This document shows, piece after piece, positions 25,298 through 33,977 of a DNA stretch of 64,000 nucleotides. Numbering within the stretch: the stretch's first letter is position 1; every line of letters begins with the position of its first letter. The notes under the pieces were generated by a model, which did no database searches, had not been told where the DNA came from, and saw only the letters and a program-made list of their open reading frames with translations. The position numbers were made by a program, and so were the translations under genes. The stretch spans positions 248,001 to 312,000 of the forward strand of contig NZ_JAKLTM010000002.1 of assembly GCF_022012305.1 (NCBI RefSeq), in the 5' to 3' direction. The stretch is from Ramlibacter paludis (lineage in GTDB: Bacteria > Pseudomonadota > Gammaproteobacteria > Burkholderiales > Burkholderiaceae_C).

Positions 25298-27139
25298 TCA
25301 TGCAGGCAGCATGAAGCCCGCGAAGAACGCAGCCAGTTCGCGCTGCGCCGCCAGCGGCAGCACGTGCGCGACGTACTGGTCCGGCCGCACCACCACCAGC
25401 GCGCCCTGCTTGCGGTCGACGCCGCGCAGGTCGAAGATGTCCGCGCCGTTCTTCGAGTCGGGCGCAAACACCTTCTCGTAGTCGTGCAGTCCATGGCGGC
25501 CCTTGCGCGGCAGCAGCAAGGCCGGCATCGCTTCGATCGCCAGTTCGCGGTGGTCCTGCTGGAAGATCGCGCGCAGGTCGAAGATCGCGTCGACGTCCTG
25601 GCCCGCGGGCGTGTACTTGCGCACTGGCGAGTCCGACGACTCCGCGAGGAAGCGGCAGAGCCCGTGCAGGCTTGCCGCATCCTGGCCGGCAAACGCATAC
25701 AGGCGCCAGCGCCCATCGGCCTTTCCGGCGTGCCCCAGCTGCACCGGCTTGGCATCGGTGATGCGCACCACGGGCGCGGAGTGGAAGCGCGTGCCGATCA
25801 CGAAGCCGGTGGCCAGCTGCTGGTGCGTCGCCTCCCCGGTGACCAGCGAAGGCCGGTAATGCGTGCCCACGCCCGCCGTGAAGCGGCCGTGCTGCTCGAA
25901 GTAGCGCTGGAACTCCTTCGGGTCGACGTCGCGCTCGCTGAACATCTTCGCCCACTCGCGGTCGAAGTCGATCAGCTGCTGCGCGACCACCTGCCGCTCC
26001 GCGCTGTAGGTGTCCAACAGCGCAGGTGCGGCCTGCCCGCGCAGCACGGCGGCCAGCTTCCAGCCCAGGTTGAAGGTGTCCTGCATCGAGAAGTTCATGC
26101 CCTGCCCCGCCTTCGGGCTGTGCGTGTGGCAAGCGTCGCCGGCGATGAAAACGCGCGGCTGCCTCGCCTCGCCCGCGGGCACGTCGTCGTACTTGTCGCA
26201 GATGCGCTGGCCGATCTCGTAGACCGACCACCACGGCACTTCCTTCACTTCCAGCGTGTACGGATGCAGGATGCGCCGCGCCTTCGCGATCAGGTGTTCC
26301 ACGGTGATGCCACGATCGGCGACGCGCTCCTCCTCGCCCAGCTTGTCCATCTCCACGTACAGCCGGACCAGGTAGCCGCCCTCGCGCGGGATCACCAGCA
26401 GGTTGCCCTCGGCGGACTGCACGGCGGACTTGTAGCGGATGTCGGGAAAGTCGGTCACGGCCAGCAGGTCCATCACGCCCCAGGCCTGGTTGGCCGAGTC
26501 GCCGACGAGATGCCGGCCGATGGACTTGCGCACCGCGCTGCGCGCGCCGTCGCAGCCGACGACGTAGCGCGCGCGCACCGTTTCTTCCCTGCCGGCATGC
26601 TCCAGTCGCACCATCACCGCGTCATCGATCTTGACGTCGACCAGCCGGCGGCCATAGTGCGGCTCCAGCCGGCTCGGCGAATGGCGCATCCGCTCCAGGT
26701 AGAAGTCGTGCACCCGCGCCTGGTTCAGCACCACGTGCGGAAACTCGGACAGGCCGTCTTCGGTGTCCTGCACGCGGCCATGGCGCACCACCTTGGCCGG
26801 CTCGCGGGCGTCCGGTTTCCAGAAGGTGACCTCGTTGATCCAGCAGGCCTCTTCCAGCACGCGGCCGGCGAAGCCGAAGGCCTCGAACATCTCCATGGTG
26901 CGGCAGGCGATGCCGTCGGCCTGCCCCAGCTGCAAGGGGCCGTCCTTCTGCTCCACGATGCAGGTGCGGATGTCGGGAAAGGCCGCGAGCTGTGCCGCCA
27001 GCGTGAGGCCGGCGGGGCCGCATCCGACGATCAGCACGTCCACCTCGGCCGGCACGGCCTCGGTGTGCGGGGCCGCCAGCGGGGAGGCGTCCTCCACCCG
27101 CGGGTCGCCGGGGCGGAAACCGTTCTGGTGGAATTGCAT
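25298..27139 (-). CDS. mobA: 3-hydroxybenzoate 4-monooxygenase (FAD-dependent, MobA type)
   Basis: 613 residues, the length of phenol-hydroxylase-like flavoprotein monooxygenases. Motifs: FAD/ADP site DVLIVGCGPAGLTLAAQLAA, the DG motif YVVGCDGARSAVRKSIG, and the second FAD motif VFIAGDACHTHSPKAGQGMN, followed by a C-terminal thioredoxin-like domain. The opening MQFHQNGFRPGDP closely matches the N-terminus remembered for Comamonas testosteroni MobA, which converts 3-hydroxybenzoate to protocatechuate. A GAGGAG Shine-Dalgarno precedes the ATG. An AT-rich palindrome 27 bases upstream looks like the operator of a MarR- or GntR-type repressor, but no such gene adjoins. A related phenol hydroxylase is the main alternative. 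Confidence 0.8.
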   Translation of the reverse strand: MQFHQNGFRPGDPRVEDASPLAAPHTEAVPAEVDVLIVGCGPAGLTLAAQLAAFPDIRTCIVEQKDGPLQLGQADGIACRTMEMFEAFGFAGRVLEEACWINEVTFWKPDAREPAKVVRHGRVQDTEDGLSEFPHVVLNQARVHDFYLERMRHSPSRLEPHYGRRLVDVKIDDAVMVRLEHAGREETVRARYVVGCDGARSAVRKSIGRHLVGDSANQAWGVMDLLAVTDFPDIRYKSAVQSAEGNLLVIPREGGYLVRLYVEMDKLGEEERVADRGITVEHLIAKARRILHPYTLEVKEVPWWSVYEIGQRICDKYDDVPAGEARQPRVFIAGDACHTHSPKAGQGMNFSMQDTFNLGWKLAAVLRGQAAPALLDTYSAERQVVAQQLIDFDREWAKMFSERDVDPKEFQRYFEQHGRFTAGVGTHYRPSLVTGEATHQQLATGFVIGTRFHSAPVVRITDAKPVQLGHAGKADGRWRLYAFAGQDAASLHGLCRFLAESSDSPVRKYTPAGQDVDAIFDLRAIFQQDHRELAIEAMPALLLPRKGRHGLHDYEKVFAPDSKNGADIFDLRGVDRKQGALVVVRPDQYVAHVLPLAAQRELAAFFAGFMLPA

Positions 27140-27165
27140 GGCGGCGCTCCTCGCAGGCTGGTGGG

Positions 27166-27189
27166 ATTTAATAAGTATACATATTAAAT
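27166..27189 (-). promoter_or_regulatory. AT-rich palindromic operator before mobA
   Basis: ATTTAATA (27166-27173) and TATTAAAT (27182-27189) flank a central GTATAC, with only the two bases beside the centre unpaired. It stands out in very GC-rich DNA. On the mobA strand it contains TATACT, a possible -10. A MarR-family repressor such as MobR is the expected binder by analogy. Confidence 0.65.
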
Positions 27190-27194
27190 CACCC

Positions 27195-29444
27195 TCAGGC
27201 GAGTGCCGGCTGGACGCGCCACCACGCCGGCAGCAGCTCGCGCACCGCCGGCCGCGCGAAGCGGTCGTCGATCAGGTAGACGACGCCTTCGTCCTCCTGC
27301 GTGCGGATCACGCGGCCCGCGGCCTGCACCACCTTCTGGATGCCGGGATAGAGGTAGGTGTAGTCGTAGCCCGCGCCGAAGGCGCCTTCCAGGCAGGCCT
27401 TGAGCTGCTCGTTGCGCGGGTTCACCTGCGGCAGGCCCAGCGTCGCGACGAAGGCGCCCACCAGGCGGTCGCCGCGCAGGTCGATGCCTTCACCGAAGCT
27501 GCCACCCAGCACCGCGAAGCCGACACCCGCACCACCGGGCTGGAAGCGCTCCAGGAAAGCCTTGCGCGCCGCTTCGTCCATGCCGCGCTGCTGCGTCCAG
27601 GCCGGCACGCCGGGATGCGCAAGCTGGAATTCGGATGCCACGAGGTCGAGGTAGTCGAAACTGCTGAAGAAGGCCAGGTAGTTGCCCGGCTTGGCCGCGT
27701 ACTGGTCGGCGATGAGGCGCGCGATCGGCGCGGCGGAACGCGCGCGGTCCGGAAAGCGCGTCGAGATGCGGCTCACCACCTGCACCTTCAGCTGGTCGGG
27801 ATGGAAGGGCGACTCCACGTCGATCCACGCCGTGCTCTCCGGCAGTCCCAGCATGTCCATGTAGTAGCGCGCCGGGCTGAGCGTGGCCGAGAACAGCGTC
27901 GCCGTGCGCGCGATGCCGAAGCGCGGCTTGAGGAAGGGCGCGGGAATCAGGTTCTGGATGCGGACCGCGATCGCCGGCTTGCCCGCCGCGCCGGCGACGT
28001 CGGTGAGCTCGATCACCGAATGCGGCCCGAAGGATTCGGCCAGGCGCAGGAAGGCGAGGATTTCGAAGTACAGCTGCTGCAGCGCGCCGCCGGGGGCGGC
28101 GGCGGGCGCTTCGGCGAAATGCGTTTCCAGCGCGGCGCCCGCGTTCTTGAGCGCGGTGAGGAATGCGGTGGGCAGCGAATCCAGTGCGCCTTCCGCCTTG
28201 CGCAGCGCGGTGAATGCGCGGCTGGCCTTGTCGAGCGCCTTGCGCACTTCGGCAGGCGCCAGCGTGCGCGCGGCACGTACCGCGACCTGGCTCAGGTCGG
28301 CCGAGTACATGGCCCGCGCGCGCTCGACCAGGTTGTGCGCCTCGTCCACCAGCACGCCCACCTTCAGCTCGCTGCCCGTGGTGAGCGCATGCAGCATCGC
28401 GCTGCCGTCGAAGTAGTAGTTGTAGTCGCCCACCAGCAGGTCGGACCAGCGCGACGCTTCCTGGCCCAGGTAGTACGGGCAGACGGCATGCTTCAGCGCG
28501 ACCCGGCGCAGCGCGGGCGCGTCCATCTGACGCTCCGCCAGGACTTCCGCACGCGCTGCCGGCAGGCGATCGTAGAAGCCCTTGGCGAGCGGGCAGGAGT
28601 CGCCATGGCAGGCCTTGTCCCGGTGCTCGCAGGCCTTGTCGCGCGCGGTCAGCTCCAGCACGCGCAGCGGCAAGGCCGGGGCCAGCAGCGTGCTGGCGTC
28701 CAGCGCCAGCTGCCGCCCGGTCGACTTCGCGGTGAGGTAGAAGACCTTGTCCAGCGCATGCGGCTTCACCGCCTTCAGCATCGAGAACAGCGTGCCCACC
28801 GTCTTGCCGATGCCGGTCGGCGCCTGCGCCATCAGGCAGCGGCCGCTGGCCGCGCCCCTGTAGACCGACTCCGCCAGTCCGCGCTGGCCGGTGCGGAAGC
28901 TCGGATAGGGAAAGGCCAGCGCCGCCAGCGCCTCGTCCCGACGCGCGCGATGGGCCAGCTCCTGTTCGGCCCAGGCAAGGAAGTCGCGGCAGCTGGCCTC
29001 GAAGAACTCCCGCAAGGCCGCGGCGCCGTGCTTCTCGACGAACACCGTTTCCTGCTGGCTCGCGATGTCGAAGTAGACCAGGGCCAGCTCGATGGCGTCG
29101 AGTCCCCGCGCCTCGCACAGCAGCCAGCCGTAGATGCGCGCCTGCGCCCAGTGCAATTGCCTGTGGTTGGCGGGCTGCTTGCCCAGGTCGCCCCGGTGGG
29201 TCTTGATCTCTTCCAGCCGGTTCAGCCCGGCGTCGTAGCCATCGGCGCGGCCGCGCACCGCCAGCGCGCCGTATTCGCCCTGCAGGCTGATCTCGGTCTC
29301 GTAAAGCGGGCCGCGGCGGCTCGCCACGAGCTGGTGGCCCAGCATGCCTTCCTGCGCCGTCGGCGTCGGCGTGAAGCGCAGGTCGAGGTCGCCGCGCTTG
29401 GCGGTGAATTCGCAGAGGGCCCGGACGGCGACCGTGTACGGCAT
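27195..29444 (-). CDS. PD-(D/E)XK nuclease fused to XPD/DinG-like Fe-S helicase
   Basis: 749 residues. Residues ~25-180 look like a RecB/Cas4-type nuclease: H37, D68 and D71 in RGRADGYD, E79-x-K81 in LEEIKTH, and Q101-x3-Y105 in QARIYGW. A superfamily 2 helicase follows. Walker A APTGIGKT is at 208-215; cysteines for an iron-sulfur cluster lie in ACEHRDKACHGDSC and HAVCPYYLG; the DEAH box is VLVDEAHNLVERA; motif VI is QAAGRVIRTQEDEG. It is probably a DNA-repair helicase-nuclease. It lies four bases downstream of a small membrane-protein gene and ends in front of the mobA operator. Confidence 0.88.
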   Translation of the reverse strand: MPYTVAVRALCEFTAKRGDLDLRFTPTPTAQEGMLGHQLVASRRGPLYETEISLQGEYGALAVRGRADGYDAGLNRLEEIKTHRGDLGKQPANHRQLHWAQARIYGWLLCEARGLDAIELALVYFDIASQQETVFVEKHGAAALREFFEASCRDFLAWAEQELAHRARRDEALAALAFPYPSFRTGQRGLAESVYRGAASGRCLMAQAPTGIGKTVGTLFSMLKAVKPHALDKVFYLTAKSTGRQLALDASTLLAPALPLRVLELTARDKACEHRDKACHGDSCPLAKGFYDRLPAARAEVLAERQMDAPALRRVALKHAVCPYYLGQEASRWSDLLVGDYNYYFDGSAMLHALTTGSELKVGVLVDEAHNLVERARAMYSADLSQVAVRAARTLAPAEVRKALDKASRAFTALRKAEGALDSLPTAFLTALKNAGAALETHFAEAPAAAPGGALQQLYFEILAFLRLAESFGPHSVIELTDVAGAAGKPAIAVRIQNLIPAPFLKPRFGIARTATLFSATLSPARYYMDMLGLPESTAWIDVESPFHPDQLKVQVVSRISTRFPDRARSAAPIARLIADQYAAKPGNYLAFFSSFDYLDLVASEFQLAHPGVPAWTQQRGMDEAARKAFLERFQPGGAGVGFAVLGGSFGEGIDLRGDRLVGAFVATLGLPQVNPRNEQLKACLEGAFGAGYDYTYLYPGIQKVVQAAGRVIRTQEDEGVVYLIDDRFARPAVRELLPAWWRVQPALA

Positions 29445-29448
29445 CGCT

Positions 29449-29703
29449 TCAGCGGCGTCCCTTGCCTGCCTTCTCCGCCAGCAGGATCAGCGTCATGCCC
29501 GCCAGCACCAGCAGGGCCGCGACGATGAAGCCGGCCGGGCCCTGCGGGACCAGCCAGGCGAGGAATGCGGGCACGGCATTGGCCGCCCCGGCCCTTGCGA
29601 ACACGGCCGCCAACACGAGGATGCTCCCGGCCAGGAACAGGATCTTGCCGGCCACCAGCGCTTGCCGGGGAGAGCGGTTGACGAAGGAGCGCAGCCAGTT
29701 CAT
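29449..29703 (-). CDS. Small inner-membrane protein of unknown function
   Basis: 84 residues with two hydrophobic segments (ALVAGKILFLAGSILVLAAV and GFIVAALLVLAGMTLILLAE) and a positively charged tail (EKAGKGRR). It sits immediately before the nuclease-helicase gene on the same strand. No motif is recognised. The start at 29703 (ATG) is preferred; an overlapping GTG at 29706 is possible. Confidence 0.55.
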   Translation of the reverse strand: MNWLRSFVNRSPRQALVAGKILFLAGSILVLAAVFARAGAANAVPAFLAWLVPQGPAGFIVAALLVLAGMTLILLAEKAGKGRR

Positions 29704-29815
29704 CACGGGACTCTAGCGCATGGCGCCCGGATGGCCCTTGGTCCAATGGACAGCGCGGGTCCGCCCCCGCAACCTCGGCACCAGCCGGCCGCCCGTTGCG
29801 GCCCAGGGAGTTTCC

Positions 29816-30685
29816 ATGGTCCATCCTCGAGCCGCGCAGTTCCTGCTCGTGCTGGCCCTGGCCGCCAGCGCAGGCAGCGCCGGGGCGCAGGCCGTGCTCA
29901 AGCGCATCGCCGACCGCCAGCAGGTCACCATCGGCTACACCGAGACCGCCGCGCCCTTCTCCTTCCTGGAGGCCGGCAAGCCGGTGGGCTACGCCGTCGA
30001 CCTGTGCGCCGACGTCGCACAGCGGCTCCGGGGCGTGCTCGGGCAGGCCGCCCTGCGCTCGCGGTTCGTGCCGGTGGACCAGGACAACGTGGCGCGGCTG
30101 CTCAGGGCCGGCTCGGTCGACCTCCTGTGCGGCGGCATCTCCGACACCCCGCAGCGCCGACAGAGCATGGATTTCTCGGCGCCGATCTACCTCTCGGCCG
30201 TCAAGCTGCTGGTGCGTGCGGACGGCCCGCAAAGCCTGGACGCCATGAAGGGCCGGACCGTGGCGGTGATCGGCCGCACCACGGCGGAGGACGCGATCGC
30301 CGACGCGAACCGGCAGCGCGCGCTGCAGCTCAAGGCGGCGCGCGTGGTGAGCCCGGAGGCGGCGCTGTCGCAGCTGCGCCTGAAACAGGCGGACGCCTGG
30401 GCGCGCGACGAAGTGCTGATCGCCGGTTCGCTGGGACGCGAAACGGATGCCGGGCAGTTCGCGTTGCTGCCCGAGCCCTTGTCGAAGGAAGTCATCGCCA
30501 TCGCGATGCCGCGCGACGAGCAGCTGCGCAAGGTGGTCAACGAAGCCCTGGCGGACGCGGTCCGCTCGGGCCGGCTCGAGGCCTTGCACGACAAGTGGTT
30601 CGTGCAGCCCAATTCCGCCAGCGCCGCGGGCTTGAAGCGGCCCTTGTCGCCCGAGCTGAAGGCGGAGTTCGACCGGCTGCGTTAG
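29816..30685 (+). CDS. Amino-acid ABC transporter substrate-binding protein (glutamate/aspartate type)
   Basis: 289 residues starting MVHPRAAQFLLVLALAASAG, with a signal peptide ending near GAQA and an AGGGAG ribosome site. The SBP family 3 fold shows IADRQQVTIGYTETAAPFSF, GYAVDLCADVAQRL, and the arginine/aspartate ligand region RQSMDFSAPIYLSAVKLLV. GRTTAEDAI is also typical of GltI/DEBP proteins. No permease or ATPase gene is adjacent, so it may serve a transporter encoded elsewhere. Its stop overlaps that of the convergent P450 gene. Confidence 0.85.
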   Translation: MVHPRAAQFLLVLALAASAGSAGAQAVLKRIADRQQVTIGYTETAAPFSFLEAGKPVGYAVDLCADVAQRLRGVLGQAALRSRFVPVDQDNVARLLRAGSVDLLCGGISDTPQRRQSMDFSAPIYLSAVKLLVRADGPQSLDAMKGRTVAVIGRTTAEDAIADANRQRALQLKAARVVSPEAALSQLRLKQADAWARDEVLIAGSLGRETDAGQFALLPEPLSKEVIAIAMPRDEQLRKVVNEALADAVRSGRLEALHDKWFVQPNSASAAGLKRPLSPELKAEFDRLR

Positions 30686-31668
30686 GCGGCGGCGAAAACG
30701 GGGATCCGCGCATTCGGCAGGGGGCGATAGCCCTGCGGTGGGGCCAGGCGCTGCAGCGCGCCCAGTTCCGCGAGCGTCCGCAGCGCCGTCGCCGCGATGG
30801 CCAGCGCAATGCGCTCGCCGGGACAGGCATGGGCGCCCGCGCCGAACTGCAGCTTGGCCTGCGGGTTCGCCAACAAGAGCACCAGGCCTTGGCCGGCAGC
30901 AATGGGCGCGTCGCCCAGCACGAGGTCTTGCGCGGCGAAACGCCGCGTGTTGTGGACGGCGGGGTCGGTGCGCGCCACGTGCGCGATGAAGGCCGTGCCT
31001 TCCAGCGAAGCCGCCCGCGCCTGCCAGGCCACGATGCCGTTGCCGATCAGTCCCGCCGTCGCGTCCAGCGCCTGCTGCATGAAGGCGATGCGATTGGCGG
31101 CCAGTGCGGGCTCCAGCCCCTCGGCCTGCGCCAGCAGTCCGGCGACGGCGGCATCGGAGCGGTCCAGCGCATCGGACGATGCGCCGGCGGCAATGCCGCG
31201 CGTGAAGTCGTGGACCCAGGCGACGGTCCGATCCAGGTCGGCGGCGGCCACGCCGAGCAAGCGCGCCATCGCCTGCACCGGAATGGCCGACAGCAGGGCA
31301 TCGATCGGCGTGCGCGGCGCCAGGTCGCGCGTGGCGTCCGCGGCAGCCTGTTCCACCGCCGCCCGGGCCAAGCGTGCAGCCCCAGCCGCCACCGCCGGCC
31401 GATGCCGCGCATGGAAGTCGCCATCCGTCATGCGCACCAGCCGCGCGAACACCTCGCCGGTGGGGCGGCCCCGTAGCGCTTCAGGCACGGGTTCGGCCGG
31501 CGGCCGCACGCGCAGTGCCGGCTCTTCGAGCGCCTGGGCGACGAGCGCAGGGTCCGCAAGCACCCAGAGGCCGATGGAAGCATCGAAGGCGATGGCCGGC
31601 AGGCGCGCATACCAGGCGTAGGGAGAAGGATGGCTGGGCGCGGCCAGCACGCTGCGGGGGTCGTCCAT
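30682..31668 (-). CDS. Short, atypical cytochrome P450
   Basis: 328 residues; bacterial P450s are usually ~400. The heme-binding loop FGAGAHACPGERIAL with its cysteine ligand is intact, and RTDPAVHNTRRFAAQD with LGDAPIAAGQGLVLLLAN matches the usual region before it. However, the K-helix ExxR reads HVAR (Glu replaced by His). The meander between LLLLAN and the heme loop is about 15-20 residues short, and the I-helix AGxDT is not recognisable (TAGLIGNGIVAW). The start MDDPRS is chosen because longer extensions overlap the divergent acetyltransferase. It may have unusual heme chemistry, another role, or be decaying. Confidence 0.75.
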   Translation of the reverse strand: MDDPRSVLAAPSHPSPYAWYARLPAIAFDASIGLWVLADPALVAQALEEPALRVRPPAEPVPEALRGRPTGEVFARLVRMTDGDFHARHRPAVAAGAARLARAAVEQAAADATRDLAPRTPIDALLSAIPVQAMARLLGVAAADLDRTVAWVHDFTRGIAAGASSDALDRSDAAVAGLLAQAEGLEPALAANRIAFMQQALDATAGLIGNGIVAWQARAASLEGTAFIAHVARTDPAVHNTRRFAAQDLVLGDAPIAAGQGLVLLLANPQAKLQFGAGAHACPGERIALAIAATALRTLAELGALQRLAPPQGYRPLPNARIPVFAAA

Positions 31669-31717
31669 GCCCCCAGTGTCGCATTGGCTAAGGCAGGTAT
31701 GGCAAGGTGCGATCTCC

Positions 31718-32182
31718 ATGCTTGCCGCGCCCACGATCCGCATCGCCACCCGCGCCGACGCCGCCGCCATCGCGCAGATGTCCCGCGCCTACATCGAGCA
31801 GGGCCTGCCCTGGAGCTGGCGCGCGGGGCGCGTCGCGCGTGCCATCGAGTCGCCCGACACCAACGTCGTGGTGGTCGGCCCGCCCGAGGCGCTGCTGGCC
31901 TTCGGCATCATGGGCTACCTGGACGACGATGCGCACCTGCTGCTCTTTGCCGTGCACCACGAACACCGGCGCGAGGGCCTGGGCAGCAAGGTGCTGGCCT
32001 GGCTGGAAGACGTGGCGCGCGCCGCGGGCGCCAAGCGCATCCGCGTCGAGGCACGGCGCGACAACGAGGCGGCGCGCAGCTTCTACAACGAACACGGCTA
32101 CCACGAGCAGCTGATCCGCACCGCGATGTACAGCGGCGTGCTGGACGGCGTCACGCTGGAGAAGTGGCTGCGGATGCGCTGA
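31718..32182 (+). CDS. GNAT-family N-acetyltransferase
   Basis: 154 residues from MLAAPTIRIATRADAAAIAQ. The acetyl-CoA pyrophosphate loop HHEHRREGLGSKVLAWLED and the C-terminal EARRDNEAARSFYNEHGY are intact. The final 32 bases overlap the end of the convergent alpha/beta hydrolase gene. Substrate unknown; the size and EARRDN-type motif suit a RimI-like protein or small-molecule acetyltransferase. Confidence 0.85.
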   Translation: MLAAPTIRIATRADAAAIAQMSRAYIEQGLPWSWRAGRVARAIESPDTNVVVVGPPEALLAFGIMGYLDDDAHLLLFAVHHEHRREGLGSKVLAWLEDVARAAGAKRIRVEARRDNEAARSFYNEHGYHEQLIRTAMYSGVLDGVTLEKWLRMR

Positions 32183-32933
32183 CGGCCGGGGCCGGATGGC
32201 GGGCCAAGCCCGCAATGACATCGAGCACCAGATCCGGCTCCGTCAGCTGCGGAAAATGGCTGCTGCGGTGCGCGATCACCTGCTCGCCCAAGGGCGACAG
32301 CCGCGCCAGCTCCTGCTGGTGCATGCGCTTGGCCGCCACGGTGGCCGGTGAATGCAGCCAGCCCTTGGGCGACATGCCGCCGGTCACCACGCGCAACGGC
32401 ACCGGCGGAAATTCGCCGGCCGCTGCGATCTCGCGCACGGTGTCCTCGACGCAGGCCAGCTCCGCCTCCACGTTGCGCTGGAACAGGCGGCGCGGCAGCG
32501 ACAGCACGTTGGCGAGGGCGCGCACCAGTTGCGGCTGGTGCTGCTTCAGCAAGGCGTGGTCGGCCGGATGCGTCGCCTCCAGCAGCACGACGCCGCTCGT
32601 CTCGGCCGGATACAGGCGCGCGAACAGGTTGGCATAGAGGCCGCCCAGCGAATGCCCGACCAGCAGGTAAGGCGGCCGCAGGCCGGCGTAGCCAAGCAAT
32701 TCGCGCAGCGATGCGATCACCGCCGCACCGGTCTGGCGCGCGCGCGGCCCGTCGCTGCCCTGCATGCCGAAGCGGTTCCAGGCAAAGACGGTGCCGAGCT
32801 TTTCGATCCCGGGATACAGCGCGTGCCAGCCTTCCAGGACTACGCCGGCGCCGTTGAACAGCAGGATGGTTGAAGCGCCCTGGCCTGCGACCGTGTAGCC
32901 GAGCCGGCCGCTGCGGGTCTGCAGGACCTGCAC
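32151..32933 (-). CDS. Alpha/beta hydrolase
   Basis: 260 residues from a GTG start. It has the oxyanion region LLFNGAGVVLEGW, the nucleophile elbow GHSLGGLYA, the acid region (EATHPADH) and a late histidine in SSHFPQLTEPDLV. No signal peptide. It lies five bases after the stop of the small disordered-protein gene; the TAAGGATCGTG junction suggests coupling. Esterase or lipase-like; substrate unknown. Confidence 0.85.
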   Translation of the reverse strand: MQVLQTRSGRLGYTVAGQGASTILLFNGAGVVLEGWHALYPGIEKLGTVFAWNRFGMQGSDGPRARQTGAAVIASLRELLGYAGLRPPYLLVGHSLGGLYANLFARLYPAETSGVVLLEATHPADHALLKQHQPQLVRALANVLSLPRRLFQRNVEAELACVEDTVREIAAAGEFPPVPLRVVTGGMSPKGWLHSPATVAAKRMHQQELARLSPLGEQVIAHRSSHFPQLTEPDLVLDVIAGLARHPAPAVSASAATSPA

Positions 32934-32938
32934 GATCC

Positions 32939-33130
32939 TTAGCTGGCGCCGCCCGGGCGGTCCTTGTCCGGCGCGGGGTTGGGCTTCGCGCGCGAACCGG
33001 GGCCGGTCGGCGTTCCGGAGATGTCGATGGACGCGCCCGGGTCTTCCTCGCCGGCCACCGACTCGCTCAGGTCGATCGGGTCGTCGGGCTTGGCGACGGG
33101 TTGCTGCTTTGGTGCTGGCGGGTTGCCCAT
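32939..33130 (-). CDS. Small acidic, disordered protein
   Basis: 63 residues, rich in proline, aspartate and glycine (PDDPIDLSESVAGEEDPG and similar), with no hydrophobic core. GGAGG sits ten bases before the ATG, and the gene is followed closely by the hydrolase gene on the same strand. Likely expressed; function unknown. Confidence 0.55.
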   Translation of the reverse strand: MGNPPAPKQQPVAKPDDPIDLSESVAGEEDPGASIDISGTPTGPGSRAKPNPAPDKDRPGGAS

Positions 33131-33200
33131 GGTGCTGCCTCCGGGGAATTCCCCATCGTAGGCAGCGCCCGGCGACGGTCGCGTAGGACGATGCCGCCGC

Positions 33201-33977
33201 TCAGCGGCCCTTCCACACCGGGGCGCGCTTGGCCACGAAGGCCTGCACGCCCTCGTGGAAATCCTCGCTGCCGTAGCTGGTGCGGATCAGGTCCTCGATG
33301 TCGGGCAGGCCGTGGCGCAGCAGGCGGTTCAACGCCTCCTTGCTCACGCGCTGCGTCACCGGCGCCAGCGCGGCGAGGCGCTCGCACAGCTGCTGCGCCT
33401 CGTCGGTGATGGCCTCGGCGGGGGCCACCTTCAGCACGTAGCCGCAGGCCTGCGCCTCCTCGGCGGTCACCATCTCGGCCAGCAGCAGAAGGCGCTCGGC
33501 CCGCGGGCGCCCGAAGGCCGCCACCAGGCGCGCGATGTTGGCCATCGACAGGCAGTTGCCGAGGGTGCGCGCGATCGGCGCGCCGAACTTGGTGCCCGGC
33601 GTGGCGATGCGGAAGTCGCACGCCGTCGCGATGGCCAGTCCGCCGCCGACCGCCCAGCCTTCGACCACGGCCACCGTGGGAAAAGGCAGCGACTCGAGCA
33701 GCGCGACGCCGGCATCGATGCCGCGCTCGTAGGCGATGCCGCTTTCGCCGCCGGTGAAGCTCTGGAACTGCGCGATGTCGGTGCCGGCCACGAAGGCCTG
33801 GCCGCCGGCGCCGCGGAAGCAGGCCACGCGCACCGTGGGGTCCTCGCGCAGCCGCTCGCAGATCGAATGCAGCCGCTCGTACATCTGCCAGGTCATGGCA
33901 TTGCGCGCTTCGGGCCGGTCGAAGGTGACGCGGGCGATGCCCTTGTCGATGACGAGGTGGACGTGCGTTTCGCTCAT
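33201..33977 (-). CDS. Enoyl-CoA hydratase/isomerase family protein
   Basis: 258 residues, crotonase fold. The first oxyanion-hole segment is FRGAGGQAFVAGTDIAQF and the second is VEGWAVGGGLAIATACDFRIA. The catalytic glutamate positions are partly altered: the residue after the second helix lies in GCDFRIA and TLGNCLSMAN rather than the usual ExxxG. Hydration is therefore not certain; isomerase or CoA hydrolase activity is possible. The start overlaps the end of the CaiB gene (ATGA), indicating coupling in a Bug receptor-CaiB-crotonase cassette. Confidence 0.85.
   Translation of the reverse strand: MSETHVHLVIDKGIARVTFDRPEARNAMTWQMYERLHSICERLREDPTVRVACFRGAGGQAFVAGTDIAQFQSFTGGESGIAYERGIDAGVALLESLPFPTVAVVEGWAVGGGLAIATACDFRIATPGTKFGAPIARTLGNCLSMANIARLVAAFGRPRAERLLLLAEMVTAEEAQACGYVLKVAPAEAITDEAQQLCERLAALAPVTQRVSKEALNRLLRHGLPDIEDLIRTSYGSEDFHEGVQAFVAKRAPVWKGR

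Noticed and set aside
27166..27189. AT-rich palindrome read as a terminator of the nuclease-helicase gene
   Set aside because: The stem is AT-rich and lacks a GC core and following T-run; its position before mobA suits an operator better.
30682..31668. Sequencing frameshift as the cause of the short P450
   Set aside because: The frame is continuous and sequence on both sides of the gap is in phase, so a frameshift is not needed; an in-frame deletion explains it.
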